This document shows, one piece after another, positions 1 to 6,676 of a stretch of 15,953 nucleotides of DNA. The notes under the pieces were generated by a model. The model was not told the DNA's origin, did no database searches, and worked only from the letters and a program-made list of their open reading frames with translations. Within the stretch, counting starts at the first letter, position 1; each line of letters begins with the position of its first letter. Source of the stretch: Desulfuromonadaceae bacterium (lineage in GTDB: Bacteria > Desulfobacterota > Desulfuromonadia > Geobacterales > Pseudopelobacteraceae); the NCBI GenBank assembly GCA_028686145.1, contig JAQUCQ010000035.1, forward strand, positions 1 to 15,953, read 5' to 3'. The position numbers and the translations under genes were made by a program.

Positions 1-585
1 TTTTTTCAGGGTCATGGTGGCCCGATCGCCGTTTCGTTCATTAATAACGAGCTTTTTGATGGTGCCGTTTCCCAGAAAAACAATGGAAATATCTTTTACC
101 TGCCCTTTACCTTGCGGGGTGACCGTCAGGGTGTAGACGGAATTGGTCAGGTCGGCCTGTACAGTTACCCCGTCCGGTAATGACGTGACCGGCGCTGCCA
201 GCTTGGAGAACCACTGTTTCAGACCCTGCTCCGGCGGAAGTGCAATTCTGGTGGGACTCTTGTCTTTGCCTGAAACCTGTTCGATAACAGTGTCCCGCAA
301 CAGCATACGTCCGCTGAAGGGCGGGTTTATCTCCATAAAAAACAGATCGGGCTTTTTAAAACGAAGCGAACCGCTCATCACCATAGTCCGCTTCATCAGG
401 GAGAGCCGTTTTTCCTGGGTGATGTCGGCGGTAAAATCAGCAATGCCGGCAAAACCGAGACGTAACGCCTCCAGTCCTTCGACAGGAGAGATTGTTCGGG
501 CAACGCAGGGAGAGGCGGTCAGCACGAGCACCACCAGCAACAGAAAAAATACCGTGTGTAACGGTCGTGCCTGATTCATACGCAT
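1..585 (-). CDS. LolA-like periplasmic lipoprotein/lipid carrier, 3' end cut by window edge
   Basis: Seen: an open frame read from 585 to position 1 without a stop (195 codons), so the C-terminus lies outside the window. It starts with a typical signal peptide: basic MRMNQARPLH, a hydrophobic run at about residues 11-24, and a likely cleavage after CVA at residue 29. The mature part has the LolA-like pattern: FTADITQEKRL, then SGSLRFKKPDLFFMEINPP, and near the edge NERNGDRATMTL. LolA-family proteins are about 200 residues, so probably only a short tail is missing. The start at 585 shares one base with the dehydratase stop (TGATG), with GGGTGGGA upstream as a ribosome site; an in-frame ATG at 579 is the alternative. 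Known: LolA ferries lipoproteins through the periplasm, and LolA-like proteins occur in aryl polyene clusters beside an MMPL exporter. Inferred: carrier for the lipid product of this locus rather than the housekeeping LolA. Confidence 0.85.
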   Translation of the reverse strand, partial: MRMNQARPLHTVFFLLLVVLVLTASPCVARTISPVEGLEALRLGFAGIADFTADITQEKRLSLMKRTMVMSGSLRFKKPDLFFMEINPPFSGRMLLRDTVIEQVSGKDKSPTRIALPPEQGLKQWFSKLAAPVTSLPDGVTVQADLTNSVYTLTVTPQGKGQVKDISIVFLGNGTIKKLVINERNGDRATMTLKK

Positions 586-968
586 CACAGATTTCCCACC
601 CCGAGGGTCAGTTGTACGGCGAGGAGTTGGTCCGCGCCGCTGAAAACAGTCCCTTCTATCATGAACAAACGCCCAAAAGCTTTTATCACCATGGCAGACA
701 CGATCAGTACTCCCCCGACATCTGGCGAGCCGAAAAATTCGGCATGGTCAATTGAGGCCATAAAACCTCCCTCGCCTTCCGCCTGTGCGACAACGATACC
801 GGCCAGCTGGGCAACACACTCAATCATGAGGATCTGGGGGAAACCGCAGGTAGCACCCACCCCTCTCCGGGCAACTCCCCGTACTCCCTGTTCCAGCTCA
901 ACAATCCGGTCAAGGAGCAGAAAGGGGTAGCGGTGGGGCAAATAGTGAGCCGGGTCGGGATTAAACAG
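585..968 (-). CDS. FabZ/ApeP-like hot-dog 3-hydroxyacyl-ACP dehydratase, short, probable CTG start
   Basis: Likely removes water from 3-hydroxyacyl-ACP after the ketoreductase. Seen: about 127 residues with the FabZ opening LPHRYPFLLLDR (residues 10-21) and the helix motif ILMIECVAQLAG, whose Glu50 matches the FabZ catalytic Glu. The GHFPGxP segment that carries the catalytic His in FabZ is absent; ATCGFPQ leads straight into the Glu helix. His12 of LPHR remains. As I recall, the ApeP-like dehydratases of aryl polyene clusters also lack this segment. Start: the open frame extends upstream inside the ketosynthase gene, but a strong GAGGAGG lies 5 bases before a CTG at 968, eight bases into the upstream gene's end. 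No ATG or GTG is near. TTG at 941 would remove residues that look family-like and has no ribosome site. The stop shares one base with the LolA-like start. The family call is good; the start and catalytic competence are uncertain. Confidence 0.82.
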   Translation of the reverse strand: MFNPDPAHYLPHRYPFLLLDRIVELEQGVRGVARRGVGATCGFPQILMIECVAQLAGIVVAQAEGEGGFMASIDHAEFFGSPDVGGVLIVSAMVIKAFGRLFMIEGTVFSGADQLLAVQLTLGVGNL

Positions 969-2004
969 GAGCGCCTCCTCTAAAGCGGATGGCGTAGTAT
1001 GGGCCTTCCGGTGAGGCCGCGAGGTGCAGCCCGGCCTGGTCCGCTTGCAGCGAGGCGAGCAGTGCCGCCATGGCGGTGCCACCCATAGCCAGCGATCGGC
1101 CGACGGTCTGCCCGATGTCGATCGTGGAACGGGAGGATACCCGCTCCAGTAGTCCCGGCATATCAGCTGCCGTTCCGGAGAGCGAAACATGTGAACAGGA
1201 ATCAGCAGGTCCGGCAAGCAGGTCAAGAGCTTCACTTTCACGCCCTGATGCAAGCATACCGATGGTCGTAATGGTTTCAACCATCGCTTTTACCGCAGCG
1301 CCACGCCGGGCGGCATGGGCCGCACTCTCCAGGACAATGATGCCGCACCCTTCTCCGAAAGGTGCGGAGGCATGTTTCATCTGCCCCATGACATCAAAAC
1401 CCTTAATTATGAGGGGTATGAGCTCATCTGCTCCTCCGGCCAGCATGATATCGGCACGTCCCTCTTCGATAAAACGGCATGCCATCATGAACGCTGATTC
1501 TGCCGAACAGAAGCGCTGGACCAAGGTAACGTTTGGCCCCTTGAAACCGTGCTCGATGGAAGCATTGCTGGCAGGGGAATTGGGAACGGTGTTGGGAAAT
1601 ATCATCGGGATCAATCCCTCAACACCACCCGTAAAGTACCCGGTCAGGAATTCCGCGGAATTTGATACTCCGCAAAAGCCGCTGCCGAGCGCAATACCGA
1701 CCCATTCCGGAGAAAGTTCTTTCAGGTCGATGCCGGCATCTTCCAAGGCCAGGCGGGCCACCGCAACCGCAAACTGGCTGCAGCGGTCCATCTTGCGGGC
1801 CTTCATGGGCGGCATAAAGTCTGAGGCCTTGAATCTGGCGACTTTTCCCCAGCGCAAGCCATCCCTGCCAAGCACATCACCGGGAATGGGCGCAAGTGCG
1901 TCACACCCGGTACGCAGCAGATCCTGAATGGCAGCTATCCCTATTCCGGCAGCGGTGACGGCGGAGTAACCGGTAACAACAATTCCTGAAATCGGACTAT
2001 TCAT
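961..2004 (-). CDS. Degenerate beta-ketoacyl-ACP synthase (KAS II fold), chain-length-factor-like
   Basis: Seen: 347 residues of thiolase-fold ketosynthase, shorter than the usual 400-410, starting MNSPISGIVVTGYSAVTAAG. A cysteine sits at the nucleophile position (QRFCSAES, Cys166). The two catalytic histidines are gone: the NAHGT position reads SLSGT (Ser276) and the TGH position reads VGR (Arg303). The STK lysine is replaced by Gly298. AGGADE and the GEGCGIIVLE motif remain. Known: type II polyketide and aryl polyene systems pair an active ketosynthase with an inactive partner that helps set chain length; classical chain-length factors lose the Cys, whereas this one keeps Cys and loses His. 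Inferred: partner of the intact ketosynthase encoded just upstream, with which it shares an ATGA overlap at 2001-2004. Alternatives are an acyltransferase-like or decarboxylation-impaired enzyme. Its end overlaps the dehydratase start. Confidence 0.85.
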   Translation of the reverse strand: MNSPISGIVVTGYSAVTAAGIGIAAIQDLLRTGCDALAPIPGDVLGRDGLRWGKVARFKASDFMPPMKARKMDRCSQFAVAVARLALEDAGIDLKELSPEWVGIALGSGFCGVSNSAEFLTGYFTGGVEGLIPMIFPNTVPNSPASNASIEHGFKGPNVTLVQRFCSAESAFMMACRFIEEGRADIMLAGGADELIPLIIKGFDVMGQMKHASAPFGEGCGIIVLESAAHAARRGAAVKAMVETITTIGMLASGRESEALDLLAGPADSCSHVSLSGTAADMPGLLERVSSRSTIDIGQTVGRSLAMGGTAMAALLASLQADQAGLHLAASPEGPYYAIRFRGGAPV

Positions 2005-3206
2005 AGTGACAGCACCAGAGAAGTAATATTTCCGCCAAAGGCAAACGAGTTGGACATGGCAATGGTACTATCGGTCGGCACACTTCCGGCATGGCAATAC
2101 TCCAGGTCACATTCCGGGTCCCGACCACGGTAATTAAGCGTCTGGGGAATTATTTTCTTATTGAGCGCGATAATGGTTGCAACGGCCTCGGTAGCCCCTG
2201 CAGCCCCCAGGCAGTGCCCGGTCATGCCTTTGGTGGAAATGAGGGGGACACGGGGGGCCCGTTCACCGAAGACCAGTTTCATTGCATTCGACTCAACGAC
2301 ATCATTGAGCGGGGTTCCGGTCCCGTGGGCGTTAACCCAGCCAACCTGCGACGCATCAACAGCGGCCCGTTCAAGTGCCTGGAGCATGACGCCCGCCGCC
2401 GCCGTACCGCCCGGTTCGGGAGCCGTCATATGGTATGCTTCGCCCGCCAGGGCATACCCGAGTACAGCACCGTATACCCGGGCACCGCGCGCCATGGCAT
2501 CTTCCTCACGCTCCAGCACAACGAAAGCAGCCCCCTCACCCAGGGAAATGCCCTGACGGCCGAGGCTGAAAGGAGCACATGGTTGGGGATCGACCACCCG
2601 GAGCGAATTGAAGCCTGCAAACGTCAGCATCGAGAGCGTATCTGCGCCGCCTGCCACCACAAGTTTCTGGCGACCACACGCTACCAGATCGGCCGCCCAC
2701 CCGATGGCGGTTGCGGAAGAGGAACAGGCGGTCGTTACCGTCCCTTGATAGCCGCACAGATTGTAGATCCGGGCGATGTCCGCCGAGGTCTGGTCCGGCA
2801 GGATGCCGCGCAGGAGCGATGGGCGCTCATCCCGTCCTTCGAGAAGGGCTTTCAGCCAGATTTCCCCCTGGAACATGCCGGCAGCGCCCCCACCCATGGA
2901 GACACCCATGTCATACGGCGAATAGCGGTCGGCAGCTCCACTGTCGCGGAGTGCCTGACCGGCGGCAATAACGCCGAACTGATCGGAGCGGGACAGTTTG
3001 CGGGATGAACGTGAGTCAAAATAATCACGGGGGTCATACCCTTTGATCTGCGCACCAATTTTGGCCGAAAAAGGGGAGACGTCAAACAGGTCTACCGGCT
3101 GAATGCCGCTTCTCCCTGCGCAGAGCGCATCGGTAAATTCCGTTACGCTTTTTCCGACGCTGCAGAATATCCCCAAACCGGTAATAACGACACGGTGCCT
3201 GGTCAT
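2001..3206 (-). CDS. fabF: Beta-ketoacyl-ACP synthase, FabF/KAS II type, intact active site
   Basis: Condenses an acyl chain with malonyl-ACP. Seen: 401 residues, normal family length, starting MTRHRVVITGLGIFCSVG. The Cys-His-His triad is complete: Cys161 in TTACSSSATA, His294 in VNAHGTGTPLND and His331 in STKGMTGHCLGAAGA, with Lys326 in the same motif. The C-terminal SNSFAFGGNITSLV is the usual KAS ending. It starts through an ATGA overlap with the ketoreductase stop (3203-3206) and ends in an ATGA overlap with the degenerate ketosynthase, so the three are probably translated in a coupled way. Inferred: catalytic half of a heterodimer with the downstream protein. It is unlikely to be the housekeeping fabF, because the usual acpP/fabD/plsX neighbours are missing and the surrounding genes are specialised. 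Confidence 0.93.
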   Translation of the reverse strand: MTRHRVVITGLGIFCSVGKSVTEFTDALCAGRSGIQPVDLFDVSPFSAKIGAQIKGYDPRDYFDSRSSRKLSRSDQFGVIAAGQALRDSGAADRYSPYDMGVSMGGGAAGMFQGEIWLKALLEGRDERPSLLRGILPDQTSADIARIYNLCGYQGTVTTACSSSATAIGWAADLVACGRQKLVVAGGADTLSMLTFAGFNSLRVVDPQPCAPFSLGRQGISLGEGAAFVVLEREEDAMARGARVYGAVLGYALAGEAYHMTAPEPGGTAAAGVMLQALERAAVDASQVGWVNAHGTGTPLNDVVESNAMKLVFGERAPRVPLISTKGMTGHCLGAAGATEAVATIIALNKKIIPQTLNYRGRDPECDLEYCHAGSVPTDSTIAMSNSFAFGGNITSLVLSL

Positions 3207-3943
3207 ACGGTACCACCATCAACAATGATCGATTGGCCGGTTATATACGATGCCCGTTCCGACGCGAGGAACAGGACTGCGGCAGCAACCTCTTCAGGCG
3301 TACCGATCCTTCCCAGAGACGACTTGCGAACAATCTGTTCCACCACATCTTGCTTCAAGGAAGCGGTCATCTCCGTTGCAATAATCCCGGCCACAACCGC
3401 GTTGACACGTATCCCCATCGGTCCGGCCTCTCGCGCCAACGATTTTGTAAAACTGATCGCGGCCCCCTTGGAGGCAGCATAGTTGCTCTGGCCCTGGGTA
3501 CCGATCACCCCGGATATTGAAGAGATGTTGACAATACTGCCGCTACGACGCCCCATCATCTTGCGCAGTCCCCACTTACAGCAGTGAAAAAGCGGATTGA
3601 TATTTGAGCGGATGACCGCATCCCAATCATCCTCCGACATCATGGCCAGATAGCAGTCCCTGATAATACCGGCATTGTTCACCAGTACATCAATATGTCC
3701 GGACGCAGCAGCAGCTGCGTTAATTAGTCTGGTCGCTCCCTCTGAGGTTGACACATCGGTCTTGAGCGGTGTAATCGACCCCGGCAGACCCTCGGCCTCT
3801 TCGGTCACCGTCCGAGCCGCACCGTCGTTACTCAGATAGGCGGCAAACACCGTGGCGCCTTCACGGGCAAAAGCCAGTGAGACGGCTCTGCCGATACCCC
3901 TCGTTCCTCCGGTCACAACAACAATTGAATCCTTGAACTCCAT
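3203..3943 (-). CDS. fabG: 3-oxoacyl-ACP reductase, FabG-type short-chain dehydrogenase
   Basis: Reduces 3-ketoacyl-ACP to 3-hydroxyacyl-ACP, most likely with NADPH. Seen: 246 residues, the standard size. The Rossmann motif TGGTRGIG is at 11-18 and NNAG at 89-92. The catalytic tetrad is visible as Asn114 (RSNINP), Ser142 (NISSISG), Tyr155 and Lys159 (NYAASK). The ending ITGQSIIVDGGTV is typical. Start at 3943 with GGGGTGGG just upstream. It is the first gene of the promoter-distal block: a 98-base gap with a strong sigma-70-like promoter precedes it, and an ATGA overlap leads into the ketosynthase. In aryl polyene clusters a reductase likewise sits beside two ketosynthases and a dehydratase. 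The broad SDR family leaves some room for another ketone substrate, but the context favours an acyl-ACP substrate. Confidence 0.93.
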   Translation of the reverse strand: MEFKDSIVVVTGGTRGIGRAVSLAFAREGATVFAAYLSNDGAARTVTEEAEGLPGSITPLKTDVSTSEGATRLINAAAAASGHIDVLVNNAGIIRDCYLAMMSEDDWDAVIRSNINPLFHCCKWGLRKMMGRRSGSIVNISSISGVIGTQGQSNYAASKGAAISFTKSLAREAGPMGIRVNAVVAGIIATEMTASLKQDVVEQIVRKSSLGRIGTPEEVAAAVLFLASERASYITGQSIIVDGGTV

Positions 3944-3972
3944 TACCCACCCCGAAGAATTATTCCTGTATT

Positions 3973-4001
3973 ACTATACTGGGCACACCGTAAAATGTCC
4001 A
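3973..4001 (-). promoter_or_regulatory. Sigma-70-like promoter for the ketoreductase/ketosynthase block
   Basis: On the minus strand TGGACA (3996-4001) is followed after exactly 17 bases by TATAGT (3973-3978). Each hexamer has five of six consensus bases, and the site lies in the only gap of that half of the locus. The predicted start of transcription is about 20-25 bases before the ATG at 3943. A short inverted repeat, CAGCG-N9-CGCTG (4000-4018), overlaps the edge of the -35 element and could be an operator. Not tested. Confidence 0.55.
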
Positions 4002-4041
4002 GCGTATGGCAAGCGCTGAAGCAGCGAGTATCTCAGAGTAG

Positions 4042-5424
4042 TTAACTGAGCGGTCGGTGGTGACTCCGGCCGACCCTCTTGATCAATTTCCAGAGCGGCC
4101 CCCTGACGTTGAACATGCGAATTGCATCCAACATGGCGGAACTGGCATTTACCTCCAGACCGGGCGCAATCCAGTTCCTGCGCTTCATCGCTTCGGACGT
4201 GATCAGGTCGGCAAAACCATCCCGTATCAGCGGAGAAATATAAAAAACCGGCTCCAGCATTGAGGTGGTTTTCTGGATGAGTCCCTCTTCAATGGCGGTT
4301 TGGTGCAGAGCGGTATGCGGATAAATACGGATGCCGGTCATGGCGATGACTGCCGTCGGCTGCACCTCGTCCATCAAAGCAAAGCTTTCCAGAATGGTGT
4401 CGCGAGTTTCGCCGGGACCGCCAAAGAGCATATAGTGGGCAAAATCAAGGCCGAGATCGGTGCAGAGGCGTGAAGCCCTGCGCAAGTCCTCGACAGTAAA
4501 TGATTTGCGCATATTTTTTAGCATGAGCGGTGAACCGGAATCGCTGCCGAACTCCACGGCATCGCACCCTGCCGCAATCATGTCATCCATGAGCTCTGCT
4601 GTTATGAAGTCCGGGTTGATAAAGGCCGACCAGTTTACCGGCAGCTTTGCCGTCGTCATGGCACGACACAGCTGTGCCGCAAAATCAGGAGGATAATTGA
4701 AGATGTCGTCAACAAAGTACAGATAGGAAACGCCAAAATCGTCCACCAGGGCACGGATCTCGGCAATGATATCCGCAATCGGGCGCAGACGCATGCTTCG
4801 CCCCTCCAGCAGAGGGTAGGTGCAGTAAATGCAGCCGAAGGGGCAGCCACGCTTGGTCTGGACATTGGCCATACCCCCTTCACGGTAATACCGGCCCACG
4901 TCAAAGAGGGTACGATCGGGAGTGCCAAAACTTTCCACCGGGAGCGGCGGAATAAAATCGGGCCTGCCGGACACGACAACCCCCGGCAGTAATGATGGAT
5001 CCCCGCCCGTCTCAAGGCAGTCCAGCAGCCGGGGAAGCAAGTGCTCTCCCTCACCGGCGACACCGTAATCGGCACCGACCGCAGCAAGTACTTCCACCGG
5101 CATCAACGAAAAACCGGAGCCGCCGATAATGGCCACGGCCCTGCCATGGACCAGGGTAACGATATCCCGCACCCCGTCAAGGTAGCTGCGCGTGCCCGGC
5201 CAGGTGACGTTGTCCAGGTTGCGCAGGGAAATGACAACGGCATCGGGTTGCTGTTCGGCAAGGGCGGAGGAAATAGCCCGCTGGGGATCGGATTCGAAAC
5301 AGAGGTCAAGTACGGTCATACCATGCCCGGCAGCAGCCAGCGGACCGGCCAGGCAGGCCAGCCCGATCGGGAAGACCGGATAAGGGTCGCGCTCACGGTT
5401 GGCAGAAATCAGCAGCAGTTTCAT
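4042..5424 (-). CDS. Cobalamin-binding-domain radical SAM enzyme (fourth in transcription order)
   Basis: Seen: 460 residues. The N-terminal part (about 1-140, MKLLLISANRERDPYPVFPIGL to AGEGEHLLPRLL) has the B12-binding Rossmann pattern, without the DxHxxG motif, which many members of this class lack. The radical SAM cluster motif RGCPFGCIYC gives Cys194, Cys198 and Cys201. FVDDIFN and FGSDSG are typical downstream strands. The C-terminal tail is basic. Start: ATG at 5424 overlaps the thioesterase stop as ATGA and has GGAGG four bases before it; a GTG at 5439 would add five residues but includes that ribosome site. Known: this class does methylation, ring formation or rearrangement at unreactive carbons. 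Inferred: modifies the ACP-bound or released acyl chain. The exact reaction cannot be read from sequence. It is the last gene before the 98-base gap. Confidence 0.9.
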   Translation of the reverse strand: MKLLLISANRERDPYPVFPIGLACLAGPLAAAGHGMTVLDLCFESDPQRAISSALAEQQPDAVVISLRNLDNVTWPGTRSYLDGVRDIVTLVHGRAVAIIGGSGFSLMPVEVLAAVGADYGVAGEGEHLLPRLLDCLETGGDPSLLPGVVVSGRPDFIPPLPVESFGTPDRTLFDVGRYYREGGMANVQTKRGCPFGCIYCTYPLLEGRSMRLRPIADIIAEIRALVDDFGVSYLYFVDDIFNYPPDFAAQLCRAMTTAKLPVNWSAFINPDFITAELMDDMIAAGCDAVEFGSDSGSPLMLKNMRKSFTVEDLRRASRLCTDLGLDFAHYMLFGGPGETRDTILESFALMDEVQPTAVIAMTGIRIYPHTALHQTAIEEGLIQKTTSMLEPVFYISPLIRDGFADLITSEAMKRRNWIAPGLEVNASSAMLDAIRMFNVRGPLWKLIKRVGRSHHRPLS

Positions 5425-5843
5425 GGCACCTCCAGCCACGCCAGCAGGCGGCTGACCCGTTCGGCAATCACCGGAGGTAACTGGAACTGGAGCACACCGT
5501 CCAAGTCAGTTAATGCGTGGGTTGTCACGCCAGTGGCACATTTTGTGCCGTCCGGGCCGATTATGGTTGTGTGGAATTCCAGCGTGGCGGTGTGGGTACG
5601 CCGCATGGTGGTTTGAATTGTCAGCACCTCATTAAAGCGGGCCGGACGCAGATATTTCAACTCAAGGGCAACGACGGGTCCCAAAAAACCATCGGCAACC
5701 AACTGGATGGCATCCAGTTCGAATTGCCCTGCCAGGGCATTGCGGCCGATCTCCATCCAGGCGACATAATGGCCATGCCACGCCACCCGGTAGGCATCAA
5801 CTTCGTTGAAACGGACGGTTATGCTGGTTTCGTGATTTTTCAT
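5421..5843 (-). CDS. Acyl-CoA/acyl-ACP thioesterase, 4HBT/YbgC hot-dog family
   Basis: Seen: 140 residues, the usual size of a 4-hydroxybenzoyl-CoA/YbgC-type thioesterase. The signature is near the N-terminus: VRFNEVDAYRVAWHGHYVAWMEIGRNAL, with Asp16 at the catalytic position, His23/His25 in the loop and Glu31 in the long helix. A central KYLRPARFNEVLTI strand also fits the family. It overlaps the FabD-like gene upstream (ATGA, 5840-5843) and the radical SAM gene downstream (ATGA, 5421-5424). Known: family members hydrolyse acyl-CoA or acyl-ACP thioesters; aryl polyene clusters carry similar proteins. Inferred: releases or edits chains on the locus ACP. Hydrolysis of CoA esters is the alternative. 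Confidence 0.88.
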   Translation of the reverse strand: MKNHETSITVRFNEVDAYRVAWHGHYVAWMEIGRNALAGQFELDAIQLVADGFLGPVVALELKYLRPARFNEVLTIQTTMRRTHTATLEFHTTIIGPDGTKCATGVTTHALTDLDGVLQFQLPPVIAERVSRLLAWLEVP

Positions 5844-6676
5844 GTCTCGCTATCAATCCAGCGGTTGAATTTGGCGAGCGCCGAGCCGACTCCCACCTCT
5901 TGAAACCGGGTCACTCCCCGGGAACGAAGCGTGCAGTAGGTTGCTTCCCAATACACCGGCCGGCAGAGCTCCTCCACCAGAAACGCCGGAATAGCCGCGG
6001 CTGTCAGCGGCGTCTGACCGATGTGCTCAACCAGCGGAATCCGTGGTTCGGCAAAGTGATACTCCGCCACAATCTGTTGCAGTTCTCCGGTGATCGCTTC
6101 TATCAGCGGCGTGTGGAGCGGGGCGTCACAGGGGAAAATACTTACCGAAAAAGCGCCGGAAGCCGTGGCCTCAACCAGTGCAGCATCCACTTTTCCCCGT
6201 TCACCGGCCAGCAGGAAATGACGCGAGGTGTTGAAGTTGGCGATATAAATGTCGTGGTTGGCCGCTATCACCGCCAGCGACCCAAGTGGCAGTCCAATGA
6301 CACATCCGAGCGCATACGCCCTCTGCAGGCCCATACGTGCCATGGACACGCCGATACGGCTCGTCAATGCCAGAGCGGTCTCACTGTCGATCGAGCCGGA
6401 TGCCGCCAGGGCAGGGTAGATCCCCATGCTGTGTTCGGCAATCAGGTCCGGTCCGCGCCCCTGGCTCTTCAGCTGACTGGTGCGATATAGGCTGGTACAG
6501 GCGCCGAATAACTGGAGCCGCACGCTCTCGTTGAGGTCTGAAGAGGACGAGCCGAATTCAACGGGATTGAAGCCGGTTGTTTTCTGGCAGAGCAGGGCAA
6601 TTTTCTGAAATTCAGGATCACTGCAGTGCGTATCGGTAAAGGCTATCGGCTGGCCGGGATACATCCAGCAGATCAT
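5840..6676 (-). CDS. FabD-like ACP acyltransferase (malonyltransferase fold)
   Basis: Seen: 278 residues, about 30 shorter than FabD. Catalytic positions are recognisable: Gln9 in YPGQP (oxyanion loop, FPGQGSQ in FabD), the nucleophile Ser83 in EHSMGIY (GHSLGE in FabD), Arg107 in LTSRIG and His188 in CDAPLHTPLI. The Ser-His pair and the carboxylate-binding Arg are therefore present, but the nucleophile elbow and the GQG loop differ from the housekeeping enzyme. Overlaps of four bases join it to the B12 radical SAM gene upstream and the thioesterase downstream. Inferred: loads malonyl, or a related starter/extender unit, onto the ACP encoded two genes upstream. A hydrolytic editing role is possible for such divergent members. 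Confidence 0.82.
   Translation of the reverse strand: MICWMYPGQPIAFTDTHCSDPEFQKIALLCQKTTGFNPVEFGSSSSDLNESVRLQLFGACTSLYRTSQLKSQGRGPDLIAEHSMGIYPALAASGSIDSETALALTSRIGVSMARMGLQRAYALGCVIGLPLGSLAVIAANHDIYIANFNTSRHFLLAGERGKVDAALVEATASGAFSVSIFPCDAPLHTPLIEAITGELQQIVAEYHFAEPRIPLVEHIGQTPLTAAAIPAFLVEELCRPVYWEATYCTLRSRGVTRFQEVGVGSALAKFNRWIDSET

Noticed and set aside
969..1280. Extension of the dehydratase frame upstream to 1280
   Set aside because: This part overlaps the ketosynthase coding sequence by more than 300 bases and its residues look like out-of-frame translation. The strong ribosome site supports a start near 968.
1070..1927. 285-codon open frame on the plus strand
   Set aside because: It lies wholly antisense to the degenerate ketosynthase, whose motifs are clear. 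The translated product has no recognisable domain and looks like reverse-frame read-through of GC-rich coding DNA.
2091..3008. 305-codon open frame on the plus strand
   Set aside because: It is antisense to the intact ketosynthase with a full catalytic triad; no domain pattern was seen in the plus-strand product.
4000..4053. Intrinsic terminator after the radical SAM gene at 4042
   Set aside because: Only 5-base stems (CTCAG/CTGAG, CAGCG/CGCTG) with long loops and no following T-run were found, so termination there is not supported.
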